This document shows, one piece after another, positions 8,088-16,471 of a stretch of 64,000 nucleotides of DNA (position 1 is its first letter; each line of letters opens with the position of its first letter). Below the pieces are notes generated by a model. That model made no database searches. It was not told the origin of the DNA and worked only from the letters and a program-made list of their open reading frames with translations. The translations under genes and the position numbers were made by a program. Origin of the DNA: Actinomadura luzonensis (GTDB lineage Bacteria > Actinomycetota > Actinomycetes > Streptosporangiales > Streptosporangiaceae); assembly GCF_022664455.2 (NCBI RefSeq), contig NZ_JAKRKC020000001.1, forward strand, positions 1,679,001 through 1,743,000, read 5' to 3'.

Positions 8088-9215
8088 ATGGATGTCAGCC
8101 GCAGGGCCTTTGCCGGCGGAGCGTTGCTGGCAGCGCTCGCCGCCACCGGACGGCCGGTCGCGCAGGCGGCCGCTGCTCCCTCACGAGAAGACTGGCGTGC
8201 CTTCCATGCCTACCTGAAGGACCTGGCCGCCGCCGGGAAGTTCTCGGGAGCGGTCCTGGTGGCCAAGCACGGCCGGCCGGTACTGAACAACGCCTACGGC
8301 ATGGCCGACAAGGTCAGGAACGAGGTCAACACGCCGCGGACGCGGTTCTGCATCGGCTCCATGGGCAAGATGATCACCGGCGTCGCCGTCGCCCAGCTCG
8401 TCCAGCAAGGCAAGGTCTCCTTCCAGGACACGATCGGCACGCACGTCAAGGGCTTCCCGGACGAGATCGCCGACACGGTGACCGTCCACCACCTCCTCAC
8501 CCACACCTCGGGCATGGGCGAGATTCCCGGGAACGACCATGCGCAGACCGACGTCGACGTGCTGATGAAGGAGATCGTCAAGCAGCCGCTGACGTCCGAG
8601 CCGGGCGCGAAGATGCAGTACAGCAACGCCGGCTACATCGTCCTGGGCGCGCTCATCGAGCAGGTGGGCAAGCAGGACTACGCCGACTACGTCCGCAAGC
8701 ACATCCTGACGCCCGCGCGGATGCACGACACCTTCCTCGGCCCCTGGACGCCCGCCAAGGTCAAGCGCATGGCGCATCCCTACGCGCTGTTCGACACGAA
8801 CGGCCAGTGGGTCGGCATGCCGACGATGGACGGCACCACCCCGGAGGGCGAGCTGCGCGACCTCGGCGACCAGCCCGACGGGGCGTCCCCCGCCGGTGGC
8901 GCCATCTCCACCGTGGGCGACATGCTCAACTTCGCCCAGGCCCTGCGGGGACACCGGCTGCTCAACGCCAAGCTCACCCGGACCGTCATGGAAGGCAAGG
9001 TGCAAGGCCTGAACAAGGACAGCAAGTACGGCTACGGCTTCAGCGACGAACTGCGGGGCGGCGTGCGCGTGGTGGGCCACAACGGCGGCATCCCCGGCTA
9101 CTGGAGTGAGCTGGACATGTTCCCCACCAAGGGCTACACCATCGTCATTCTCACCAACCAGGACCTCGCCCTCTTCGAGCCACTCAGGAAGGCCAGAACC
9201 CTGATAACGGGTTAG
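8088..9215 (+). CDS. Tat-exported serine hydrolase, penicillin-binding/class C beta-lactamase fold
   Basis: A 375-residue paralogue of the preceding gene. The leader MDVSRRAFAGGALLAALAA carries a Tat-type twin arginine. All three catalytic motifs are present: S91-M-G-K94, Y178-S-N and H331-N-G in VVGHNGGIPGYW. It starts at ATG 8088 after an AAAGGA ribosome site. It is probably co-transcribed with the gene at 6934 and controlled by the divergent two-component system. A D-Ala-D-Ala peptidase or esterase is more likely than a true beta-lactamase, but this is not proven. Confidence 0.93.
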   Translation: MDVSRRAFAGGALLAALAATGRPVAQAAAAPSREDWRAFHAYLKDLAAAGKFSGAVLVAKHGRPVLNNAYGMADKVRNEVNTPRTRFCIGSMGKMITGVAVAQLVQQGKVSFQDTIGTHVKGFPDEIADTVTVHHLLTHTSGMGEIPGNDHAQTDVDVLMKEIVKQPLTSEPGAKMQYSNAGYIVLGALIEQVGKQDYADYVRKHILTPARMHDTFLGPWTPAKVKRMAHPYALFDTNGQWVGMPTMDGTTPEGELRDLGDQPDGASPAGGAISTVGDMLNFAQALRGHRLLNAKLTRTVMEGKVQGLNKDSKYGYGFSDELRGGVRVVGHNGGIPGYWSELDMFPTKGYTIVILTNQDLALFEPLRKARTLITG

Positions 9216-9360
9216 CGCCGCCTCCAGGCGCTTGAGTCTTTCCGATCGACAAATTGTCGGCATCCGCCGGCGCGAACGCTACGTCGGCTTCTGCTTCGGC
9301 GCCCCAGGCCACCTCGATGGCACTCTCAAGGAACCCGATCCAGGGCATCAAGATCGCGAC

Positions 9361-9485
9361 ACCAGCACCCGCGACTCGCCCCCGCTGGACGAGCCGCCAC
9401 CTCGTACGGAGTGAGCTCGCACTTGTCCGGCGCGCTGCGGCCGTCGAGAGCGAGGTCCACGGTGAAACCGTGCTTGCGCCGCCCG
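9361..9485 (-). pseudogene. Fragment of a duplicated OmpR-type response regulator gene
   Basis: Minus-strand translation gives KHGFTVDLALDGRSAPDKCE followed by LTPYEV, nearly identical to the receiver domain encoded at 6159-6815. The matching DNA starts at ACCAGCACCCGCGA (9361), skips about 55 bp, and resumes at CCTCGTACGG. No start, no output domain and no intact frame remain. The rest of the 409-bp gap between 9215 and 9625 shows no other supported gene. Confidence 0.8.
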
Positions 9486-9624
9486 TCAGACGCCGCGTAC
9501 GCCCGTCCGGACCAGCCTGCCGAACAGGCTGACAACACCGTTCTCCTACCGGACAGGCGCCCGGACAGGAACGTTGGACTCCGCCGCACAGGCATCACCC
9601 CGAGCCCTCGCACAGGAGTCGACG

Positions 9625-10479
9625 ATGAAGCTGCCCGCCCGCGCCGCCGCCCTCATGCCGGCCGTCCTGCTCGCTTCGCTGACGGCGGCGATCGCGGGAC
9701 CGGCGGCACAGGCGGCGCGAGCGGCCGACGCCGGCGCGCTGCCGAGCGTGAACATGGCGGCCACCGTCAAGGCGGCGCAGATCGACCCGCGGCGGCCCGA
9801 CGACACGCTGACCCCCGGCGCCAGGGCCGGCGTGCTCCTCGTCGAGGAGGCGTTGCGGGACCGGCGCCTGCTCGACGCGAAGTGGGTGGACGGCTACTTC
9901 GGCACCACGACGGTCGCCGCCTACGCCGGCTACCAGAGGTCGCTCGGGCTCACCGGGCTCGCCGCCAACGGCCTGCCGGGCCGGACGTCGCTCACCAAGC
10001 TCGGCGCCGGCCGCTTCACGGTCACGGACGTCGTCGAGCCGGGCGCCAAGGTGTCCGTGGACGGGATGACCGTCGACGCCCGCACGCGGGACATGCTGGC
10101 GGAGGCCGAGCGGCTGCTCGGCCGTGACCTCACGCTGGATCAGGGCTCGTACAACCCCGGCGGCGACCCCACGTCCGCGGGCACGCACGACGGCGGAGGC
10201 GTCGTGGACGTCTCGGTGAAAGGCATGAACGCCGCCACGCGCACCGCGGTCGTCCGCGCGTTGCGCCTGGTCGGCTTCGCCGCGTGGGTGCGCAGCCCGC
10301 GGCAGGGCGACTGGCCGTGGCACATCCACGCCGCCGCCATCAGCGACACCGACCTGTCCAGCCAGGCTCAGCACCAGATCGGTGACTACTACCTCGGCCT
10401 GAACGGGCTCGCCGGCCGCGGCCAGGACGACGGCCCGCGCGTCGCCGTCCGCACCTGGGAGGAGTACCGGCGCCGCTGA
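9625..10479 (+). CDS. Secreted M15-like zinc peptidase with peptidoglycan-binding-like N-domain
   Basis: A 284-residue exported protein (signal peptide to about residue 33). The middle (VDGYFGTTTVAAYAGYQRSLGLTGLAANG) looks like a peptidoglycan-binding repeat. The C-terminal half carries the LAS-type zinc motif: H188-x6-D195 in GTHDGGGVVDVS and H233-x-H235 in WPWHIHAA. Such enzymes cut or bind stem peptides of the wall. ATG 9625 follows AGGAG. It sits with an M23 peptidase and two serine hydrolases, which supports a role in wall turnover. Confidence 0.85.
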   Translation: MKLPARAAALMPAVLLASLTAAIAGPAAQAARAADAGALPSVNMAATVKAAQIDPRRPDDTLTPGARAGVLLVEEALRDRRLLDAKWVDGYFGTTTVAAYAGYQRSLGLTGLAANGLPGRTSLTKLGAGRFTVTDVVEPGAKVSVDGMTVDARTRDMLAEAERLLGRDLTLDQGSYNPGGDPTSAGTHDGGGVVDVSVKGMNAATRTAVVRALRLVGFAAWVRSPRQGDWPWHIHAAAISDTDLSSQAQHQIGDYYLGLNGLAGRGQDDGPRVAVRTWEEYRRR

Positions 10480-10522
10480 CGTGCCCGGCTCCCGATTTAC
10501 CGACGAACACAAGGAGATCAGC

Positions 10523-11416
10523 ATGAGCAAGCTCACCAGGGTCCTCGCGGCGGCGAGCGCCACGATGGCGTTCGGCGGGACGGTCCTCGCGGCCGCGCCG
10601 CCCGCCTCGGCCGCGAGCCGGGACGGCGTCTGCGACAGCGGCGAGTTCTGCTACTACTTCAACAGCGGCAACCAGGGCTCCGTCTCCGACTTCACCACCT
10701 CCGTCGCCGACTACGCCACCACCCAGCCCACCTGCTACGACTTCAAGGGCCCCGGCGCCGGCAAGGGCACCTGCGTCAAGAACTCCGCGGCCGCCGCCTG
10801 GAACCGCACCGCCAAGACCGTCCGCGTCTACTTCAACAGCGGCTACAGCGGCAGCTACCAGGACTTCGCCCCCGGCGCCAAGGCCGACCTCAACGCCACC
10901 CTGAAGAACCAGAACGCCTCCCACCAGATCGGCCCGTCGTCGGCGGCGCGCAGCAACATGTCGTACGCGCTGTACAAGGCGAGCGGCGGCCGGATCACCT
11001 GCGGCTTCGACGGCTACACCTCCACCTCCGGCCGGCACGAGGGCATCGACTTCGCGCGCGGCGTGGGCTCGAACGTCTACTCGCTGGTGGCGGGCGAGGT
11101 CGTCAGCGTCGTACGCGGAGCCACCGGCCGGGCGAACCTCTCCACGATCGCCATCTACAACGCCGCCTCCAACAAGACGGTGATCTACCTGCACTCCGCC
11201 CCGCTGTCCGCCCTGCGCGCGGGCCAGCGGGTGAGCCGCGGCCAGGCGATCGCCACCGAGTCGTGGCGCGGGGTGTCGAGCCGGTCGTCCGCGCACACCC
11301 ACGTCGAGGTGCGCGCCGGACGGGTCGCGCAGGCGTCCAAGAGCGTCGGCGACCCGCACCTGGACAACGCGAACCCGGCCGCGTTCTGGGCCGCGCAGGG
11401 TTACCACGTCCGATGA
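10523..11416 (+). CDS. Secreted M23 (LytM) metallopeptidase with I36-type N-terminal domain
   Basis: A 297-residue exported protein, signal peptide ending near PPASAAS. The N-terminal half (GVCDSGEFCYYFNSGNQG) resembles the peptidase inhibitor I36/SMPI-like module common in actinomycete exoproteins. The C-terminal half is an M23 domain with zinc ligands H172-x3-D176 (RHEGIDFA) and H258-x-H260 (AHTHVEVR). It is expected to cut peptidoglycan cross-bridges. It starts at ATG 10523 after GGAGA. About 101 bp of its 5' coding sequence recur almost unchanged in the next, broken gene. Confidence 0.9.
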   Translation: MSKLTRVLAAASATMAFGGTVLAAAPPASAASRDGVCDSGEFCYYFNSGNQGSVSDFTTSVADYATTQPTCYDFKGPGAGKGTCVKNSAAAAWNRTAKTVRVYFNSGYSGSYQDFAPGAKADLNATLKNQNASHQIGPSSAARSNMSYALYKASGGRITCGFDGYTSTSGRHEGIDFARGVGSNVYSLVAGEVVSVVRGATGRANLSTIAIYNAASNKTVIYLHSAPLSALRAGQRVSRGQAIATESWRGVSSRSSAHTHVEVRAGRVAQASKSVGDPHLDNANPAAFWAAQGYHVR

Positions 11417-11433
11417 CGCGGAGGAGGGTTCCC

Positions 11434-11774
11434 GTGCTTCCACCCACTGCCCGGCCGTTGTCGCTGCTGGCCGTGACCGCACTCGCCGGGACGGTCCTCG
11501 CGGCCGCGCCGCCCGCCTCGGCCGCGAGCCGGGACGGCGTCTGCGACAGCGGCGAGTTCTGCTACTCCTTCAACAGCGGCAACCAGGGGGCACCCGGCTG
11601 ACCCGCGCCGGGAAGATCTTCCGCGCCCAGTACTGCGCGACGACGACGGCGTGCGGCAACTGGGTGGACGGCGACTGGATGTCGCAGAACGGCTCCCGCG
11701 ACCAGGCCCGGGCGGGCTGGAGCCACTCCAGGATCCTCAAGCACTACTACACGGGGATCGTCCTCGGCTCCTGA
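11434..11774 (+). pseudogene. Frameshifted chimera: I36-type N-terminus joined to a SpoIID/LytB-like tail
   Basis: GTG 11434 after GAGGAGGG begins a signal peptide and an I36 start (SRDGVCDSGEFCYSFNSGNQG), then stops at 11601. In another frame the sequence continues with LTRAGKIFRAQYC, WVDGDWMSQNGSRDQARAGW and ILKHYYTGIVLGS, stopping at 11774. The tail resembles the C-terminal GxxMSQxGA...ILxHYYxG signature of SpoIID/LytB proteins. Bases 11488-11588 match 10577-10677 with a single mismatch. A duplication or conversion of the upstream gene probably broke a former secreted wall protein. Confidence 0.7.
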
Positions 11775-11780
11775 CCGGCG

Positions 11781-12752
11781 TCACTCGACGATGATCTGGA
11801 AGTTGATCGGCCGGTTCCCGGGGAACGCGACCGCGCCCGAGGCGTCCACCACCTTGAAGCGCACGTAGCACAGGCCCGGCTTCCTGGGCGTGGTGACGGC
11901 GGTCTGAATGTCGACCGTCTCGCCGGGCGGGGTGTCCTTGATCGGCACGTCGGAGATGGTCTGGCACTGGTCGGCCTGCCGGCCGGGGTCGAGGCGGCGC
12001 AGCGAGTACCCCTTCCACGGCACGGTGCCGGCGTTCTTCAGCCGCCACACCTTGCTCACGGTCTCGCCTGCGGGGACGCGGGTGCAGTCGGACAGCGTGA
12101 TGTCCGCGATGAACTGGGCGGCGTCGCCCTCGTGCGGCGGCGCGGCCCAGGGCGGGTTGGTGGCGCGGACCGGGCAGTCGGCCGGGGACAGCCCGGCGGC
12201 CGACGGGGCGGGGCCGGCCGGCTCCGTCCTGAAGCCCCAGGTGGTGGCGGCCACGGCCAGCGCCGCCACTCCCACGACGGCGGCCGCCGTCACCAGCACG
12301 GCGGGGCGGGTCGGCGGCCGGGGTCGCCCGTTCGTCCCTGGCGCGGGCGGTGCGGGCCGGGCGTCGCCGAGCGGAGGCGGCGGCACGGACACCGTGATCC
12401 CGCCGGCCGGCCTGGCCGCCGGGGACCCGGTGGTGAGGGGCACGGCACGGGCTTCCGCGAGCTCGCGGCCCGCACGGTCACCGGTGCCCGCCGATCTGAC
12501 CACCCGGTTCGCGCTCTCCCACCGTTCGCGGTAGGCGGCCGGGTCCGCGTCGCACGCCTTGACGAACTCGACGGTGGTCTCCCAGCTCGGGAGCCGGTTG
12601 CCCTTCGTGGCCTCGTGCAGCGTGGTGTGGGAGATCGCCCCCGACCTGCCGGACATCTCGCGGAAAGAGGGATTGCCGACTGCGTTGCGTAATTCCCGCA
12701 GGGCAGCCGCGAAATCCTCGATCACCTCCGCTCGTGCACGCCTGTCGTCCAC
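11781..12752 (-). CDS. Helix-turn-helix protein with one TM segment and an Ig-like (NBR1-type) C-terminal domain
   Basis: A 323-residue protein. An XRE-like helix-turn-helix occupies about residues 10-80 (FREMSGRSGAISHTTLHEAT, LPSWETTVEFVKAC). A proline-rich linker follows, then a TM segment (AVLVTAAAVVGVAALAVAAT) and an outside domain with Cys residues and the beta-sandwich pattern VWRLKNAGTVPWKGYSLRRL. The topology is a cytoplasmic HTH with an extracellular Ig fold, as seen in many actinomycete membrane-bound XRE proteins. The GTG start lies 6 bp after TACCTT, suggesting a leaderless message. The function is unknown. Confidence 0.85.
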   Translation of the reverse strand: MDDRRARAEVIEDFAAALRELRNAVGNPSFREMSGRSGAISHTTLHEATKGNRLPSWETTVEFVKACDADPAAYRERWESANRVVRSAGTGDRAGRELAEARAVPLTTGSPAARPAGGITVSVPPPPLGDARPAPPAPGTNGRPRPPTRPAVLVTAAAVVGVAALAVAATTWGFRTEPAGPAPSAAGLSPADCPVRATNPPWAAPPHEGDAAQFIADITLSDCTRVPAGETVSKVWRLKNAGTVPWKGYSLRRLDPGRQADQCQTISDVPIKDTPPGETVDIQTAVTTPRKPGLCYVRFKVVDASGAVAFPGNRPINFQIIVE

Positions 12753-12810
12753 CGTGCGAAGGTAACAGCACCCCCGGCCCCGCTCAATCGGAACCGGAAT
12801 CCCGGCCCGT

Positions 12811-13986
12811 TCACCGGGCGCCGCCCGTCCTGGCGAAGGGGGCGAACGGGGCTTGGCGGGAGCGTTCGACGGCGGCGAAGCCGTCGCGCAGCATCCGCGT
12901 CTCGTACGCCTGCTTGGCCTCGGCCAGGGACGCGCGCCCGGCGAGCAGGCGGGACAGCAGCGCGGCGTGCTGGAGCGCGACATTGGCGCCGTCGCCCCGG
13001 CCCGGCGACATGGTGTGGATCGCGTCGCCGAGCAGGGTGACGGCGGGCTCGGCCCAGGGCCGGACGGGGCGGGCCGAGGTGATCGAGACGCCGAACGTGC
13101 CGTCGCGGTCGGCGGCGGCGACGAGGTCGCCGAGCGCCGGGTGCCAGGTCTCGACGGTGCGGGCGGCCAGCCGGTGCAGGTCCGCGGGCGCGGACGGGCG
13201 TTCGCCGCCGGGGACGGCGACCATCCAGGAGAAGTAGCCGGGGACGTCGGTCAGGCAGGCGCGCGGGGCGATGCGCGCGGCTGCCCGCGAGGGTGGTTCC
13301 GGGGTGCGGCAGGTCGCCACGGAGAGGGCGGCGCCGGCGGGGCCGAGGACGCGGTTGAAGCTGTCGACCAGCTCGGGCGGGATCCGGTCCAGGAGGGCGG
13401 GCGTGATCGGGGTGCGGCCCCAGACGGCCCGGTCCAGCTCGTCGATGACGGCGTCGGGAACGAGTTGCCGCCGGACCGCCGAGCCGGTGCCGTCGGCGCC
13501 GACCAGCAGGTCGGCCACGTCCTGCGAGCCGTCGGCGAACACGACGCGGACCCGGCCGCCGGGCGCCGGCTCGTAGCGCTCGACGGCGGAGCCGAACCGT
13601 ACGACGTCCTCCAGGCCGGTCAGCAGGATCTCCCTGAGGGTGAGCCGGTTGACGCCGAACGGGGCGTCGTCGCCGCCGGGCGGCGGCGGGATCTCGCGCT
13701 GGAACCTGGGCCGGAGCTGCTCGTCCAGGAAGATCATGCGGGTGGCGGTGCGGATGGCGGTGGCGCGGCACAGCCGGTAGAGGTCGCCGGGCAGGCACTC
13801 GCGCAGCGCCCGCGCCCCGGTCTCCTTGAGGCCCAGCCGGTAGCCCTGCGCACGGGCGGCCGGGGAGTCGTCGCGTTCGTGCACGCGGACGTCGACGCCC
13901 GAGGCGCGCAGGCCCTGGGCGAGGCAGAGGCCGGCGATGCCGCCGCCGGCCACGATGACGTGGAGGGGGTTTCTGAGGGGATTCAT
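12811..13986 (-). CDS. FAD-dependent aromatic monooxygenase (PHBH fold)
   Basis: A 391-residue flavoprotein. The N-terminal dinucleotide motif is VIVAGGGIAGLCLAQGL, the middle motif is DLLVGADGTGSAVRRQL, and the FAD-ribityl motif is LLGDAIHTMSPGRGDGANVALQHA. This set marks NADPH-dependent hydroxylases of aromatic substrates, for example polyketide or antibiotic modification. ATG 13986 lies 5 bp from a 16-bp palindrome, so transcription is probably repressed by a dimeric regulator, perhaps the divergently encoded small HTH protein. The substrate is unknown. Confidence 0.93.
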   Translation of the reverse strand: MNPLRNPLHVIVAGGGIAGLCLAQGLRASGVDVRVHERDDSPAARAQGYRLGLKETGARALRECLPGDLYRLCRATAIRTATRMIFLDEQLRPRFQREIPPPPGGDDAPFGVNRLTLREILLTGLEDVVRFGSAVERYEPAPGGRVRVVFADGSQDVADLLVGADGTGSAVRRQLVPDAVIDELDRAVWGRTPITPALLDRIPPELVDSFNRVLGPAGAALSVATCRTPEPPSRAAARIAPRACLTDVPGYFSWMVAVPGGERPSAPADLHRLAARTVETWHPALGDLVAAADRDGTFGVSITSARPVRPWAEPAVTLLGDAIHTMSPGRGDGANVALQHAALLSRLLAGRASLAEAKQAYETRMLRDGFAAVERSRQAPFAPFARTGGAR

Positions 13987-13990
13987 CACC

Positions 13991-14033
13991 GTCAGGTTAA
14001 CCTGACCGCCCTTCGGCGTCAAGGCAACCTGAC
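13991..14033. promoter_or_regulatory. Paired 16-bp palindromic operators between the FAD monooxygenase and a small HTH gene
   Basis: GTCAGGTTAACCTGAC (13991-14006) is a perfect palindrome. GTCAAGGCAACCTGAC (14018-14033) is a degenerate second copy 27 bp downstream. The same grammar with perfect palindromes occurs at 41282-41325 before another small HTH gene of the same type. The inferred binder is the adjacent HTH protein. Confidence 0.65.
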
Positions 14034-14074
14034 GCACGGAGAGTGACCGCTCCGGCTCGGCTAAGGTGACGGGC

Positions 14075-14422
14075 GTGAGCGCCAACACCGACCGCGGCAA
14101 CGAACTGTGGCAGAAGTGGAGCACCTTCCTGGAGCGCATCCAGCTCGAACAGGCGCTGACCACCGCGCGGGCGGCCGATCAGCAGGACGAGGCCGCCCGG
14201 CTGGAGGCCAGGCTCGCGGACCTGCCGCGGATCACCTCGCTGGAGGCGCTCCAGGCCAACGCCGACCTCATGGCCATGCTCGGCACGCAGCGGTGGATCG
14301 CCATGCGCATCGCCCAGGAGGAGGGCGCCAGCCTGGAGCAGATCGGCCGGCAGCTCGGCATCTCCAAGCAGTCGGCGTGGGAGTTCATGAAGCGCCGCAT
14401 CGACGAGCACAGGAACGCCTGA
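14075..14422 (+). CDS. Small helix-turn-helix regulator
   Basis: A 115-residue protein with an N-terminal helical region and a C-terminal helix-turn-helix (EGASLEQIGRQLGISKQSAW). GTG 14075 lies 7 bp after TAAGGT (14062-14067), so it is probably leaderless; GTG 14066 is a less likely start. It resembles the 83-residue protein at 41329 in having a terminal HTH of the form (S)xxxIGxxxGxSxQxA and in sitting next to two 16-bp palindromes. It likely controls itself and the divergent monooxygenase. Confidence 0.8.
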   Translation: MSANTDRGNELWQKWSTFLERIQLEQALTTARAADQQDEAARLEARLADLPRITSLEALQANADLMAMLGTQRWIAMRIAQEEGASLEQIGRQLGISKQSAWEFMKRRIDEHRNA

Positions 14423-14535
14423 GTCGTCCCGGCGGAAAACGAGTGGAGCCCGGGCGGGCCGGGTGTGAGGAACGCACACCGTCCGGTGACAGATCGCATC
14501 TGGGCCGGGCGGCGCCCCGCCCTTACCGTCGGGGC

Positions 14536-14826
14536 ATGTCTCTCACACGTGTGGCGGCCATGTGCGGCGTGGCGCTGCTGGCCGCCGGGTCGCTGGTGGC
14601 GCCGGCACAGGCCCAGGACTACGACTACGTGTGCCTGCTGGGCGGGCAGACCTTCCCGCCCGTCGGGCCGGTGTACGACTTCTCGGGCCGGGGGTGTCGC
14701 GGGTCGGGGAGCACGGACGTGACGATCGCCGCGCCGCCGGCCTACCACCGCTGCCGGACGGCCGAGATCACCTCCTCCGTCACCCGGTCGTTGTGGGCGA
14801 CCGGGTGCGTGCAGATCCAGGGCTGA
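14536..14826 (+). CDS. Small secreted cysteine-containing protein of unknown function
   Basis: A 96-residue protein with a clear signal peptide (MSLTRVAAMCGVALLAAGSL, cleavage near AQA). The mature part has four Cys (CLLGG, RGCRG, HRCRT, TGCVQ), so two disulfides are possible. ATG 14536 lies 6 bp after TACCGT, suggesting a leaderless transcript. The last 47 bp overlap the convergent HAD gene. I do not recognise the family. Confidence 0.65.
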   Translation: MSLTRVAAMCGVALLAAGSLVAPAQAQDYDYVCLLGGQTFPPVGPVYDFSGRGCRGSGSTDVTIAAPPAYHRCRTAEITSSVTRSLWATGCVQIQG

Positions 14827-15652
14827 GGATCGGGCCTTCGGCGGTGGCGGCGAGCCGCGGGTAGAGCGTTTCCAGGACGGCCGCCACTCCGTCGTCGTCG
14901 TTGCCGGGCGCGTGGTGGCGAACCGCCTCCAGCACGGCGGGGTGCGCGTTCGCGACCGCGTACGAGCGGCCCGCCCAGGCCAGCATGGGGAGGTCGTTCG
15001 GCATGTCGCCGAACGCCATCACCTGCGACGGCAGGATGCCGCGCCGCTCGCAGAGCCGGGCGAGTGAGGTGGCCTTGTCCACCCCCCGCGCGCAGATCTC
15101 GACGAGCCGCCGCCGGTTGGTGTTCACCGGGGTCGCGAGGTCGCCGACGGCGATGACGGCGTGCGCGACGAGCTCTCCGGCGGACAGCCGCGGATGGCGA
15201 GCGAGAAGCTTGACGCAGGGCAGGGCGACCAGTTCGCTCAGCGGCGCCGTCGATCCGCACGGCGAGCGGGAGTCGTGCCCGCCCAGCTCATGGCCGGGCT
15301 CATAGGCGAAGCGGTCGCGATACTCGGCGGCGAACGTCAGCTCGGGCAGCGCCCCGCGCAGCCGCCGGACGATCTCACGGGCGACGTCTGGCGGGATCGC
15401 GTGCTCGGCCAGGACCCGCCGCGTGCGCAGGTCGTACTCGATCGCCCCGTTGGCGCAGATCGCCAGGCCGTCGCCGCGGAGCCGGTCGGCCGGCTCGGCC
15501 ATCCGGCGCGGGGGCCGCCCGGTCACGACGGCGACAAGGGTGCCAGCGGCTCTGACCCGATCGAGCGCGGCCAGCGTGCGTCCCGAAAGCGTGCCGTCGG
15601 ACCTGAGAAGGGTGCCGTCGAGATCGGTGGCGACGAGGCGCGGGATCACCAT
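14780..15652 (-). CDS. Cof-type HAD-superfamily phosphatase
   Basis: A 290-residue hydrolase with HAD motif I VATDLDGTLLRSDG, motif II VVTGRPP, the conserved Lys within DKATSLARLCERRGI, and motif III FGDMPNDLPMLAWAG. The large cap between motifs II and III is of the Cof/IIB type. These enzymes dephosphorylate sugar phosphates and other small phosphates. ATG 15652 has a CATACT box 7 bp upstream. It is divergent from the transaldolase-like gene and could belong to that locus, but this is not shown. Confidence 0.9.
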   Translation of the reverse strand: MVIPRLVATDLDGTLLRSDGTLSGRTLAALDRVRAAGTLVAVVTGRPPRRMAEPADRLRGDGLAICANGAIEYDLRTRRVLAEHAIPPDVAREIVRRLRGALPELTFAAEYRDRFAYEPGHELGGHDSRSPCGSTAPLSELVALPCVKLLARHPRLSAGELVAHAVIAVGDLATPVNTNRRRLVEICARGVDKATSLARLCERRGILPSQVMAFGDMPNDLPMLAWAGRSYAVANAHPAVLEAVRHHAPGNDDDGVAAVLETLYPRLAATAEGPILSPGSARTRSPTTTG

Positions 15653-15796
15653 GGCGCCGAGTATGGCACCGGCCGGCCGACCGCGGACATGACAGCTTGT
15701 GGCCAGCGGCAGAAAGTGACAGGCGGCATCGCTGGCGGTTGATGCGGCCCTGTGGAAACTGGGGACGTGGTGCCCGTCCGCGAGAAAGAGGCCGGC

Positions 15797-16471
15797 ATGA
15801 AACTGTTTCTGGACTCGGCTGATCCCGCCGAGATCGAACAAGCTCTGGAACGGGGTCTGATCGAGGGCGTGACGACAAATCCCTCGGTACTCCGGGCCGC
15901 CACGGGAACATCCAGCATGACGCAGCTCAAGAAAATCGCCCGGCTGCTCGGTGATCACCCACCGCACCTCCCCTTTTCCGTTCAGGTGATGGCGGACAGC
16001 CCCGAGGAGACGGTCCGGCAGGCGCTTTCCGTCGCCGACGAGCTGGCCTACAAATCGCTCGTCATCAAGGTGTCCTGCGGCTGGGAGGCGTTGCGCGCGG
16101 TCCACCGGCTGGCCCGCGACGGCTTCCAGGTCAACGTGACCGCCTGCATGACCACGGCGCAGGGGCTGCTGGCCGCCGCGGCCGGCGCGCGGTACGTGTC
16201 GTTCTTCGCGGGGAAGATGAGCGACGCCGGAATGGATCCGCGAACGGTCGTGGCGCAGTCGGTCCCGCTGCTGGAGAAACACGGCGTCGAGGTCATCTTG
16301 GGCAGTTTGCGGCGCTCGTACGACGTCACCGAACTCGCCCTGGCCGGCGCGCATGTCGTGACCGTTCCCTGGCGTTTCCTGCGGCCGCTGGCCGAGCACC
16401 CCAAAACGGCCGAGGCAATCGATCTGTTCGCCGCGGACTTCCAGCCGCTCGTGGCGGGGCAGCCGGGATGA
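15797..16471 (+). CDS. Short transaldolase-like aldolase (TalC/FSA family)
   Basis: A 224-residue protein of the size of fructose-6-phosphate aldolase/TalC. It begins MKLFLDSADPAEIEQALERG with the TTNPSVL element, the probable Schiff-base Lys in SLVIKVSCGWEAL, and later NVTACMTTAQGLLAAAAGARYVSFF. The family forms or cleaves C-C bonds of sugar phosphates with dihydroxyacetone or glyceraldehyde-3-phosphate. It overlaps the next gene by ATGA, so the two are co-translated. The association with an NDK-like protein, a kinase and a nucleotidyltransferase hints at a specialised sugar-phosphate pathway. Confidence 0.88.
   Translation: MKLFLDSADPAEIEQALERGLIEGVTTNPSVLRAATGTSSMTQLKKIARLLGDHPPHLPFSVQVMADSPEETVRQALSVADELAYKSLVIKVSCGWEALRAVHRLARDGFQVNVTACMTTAQGLLAAAAGARYVSFFAGKMSDAGMDPRTVVAQSVPLLEKHGVEVILGSLRRSYDVTELALAGAHVVTVPWRFLRPLAEHPKTAEAIDLFAADFQPLVAGQPG

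Noticed and set aside
9216..9360. Minus-strand stretch reading MPWIGFLESAIEVAWGAEAE and onward
   Set aside because: It looks slightly protein-like and lies next to the regulator fragment, but it is about 50 codons with no ribosome site or recognisable family. Left unassigned.
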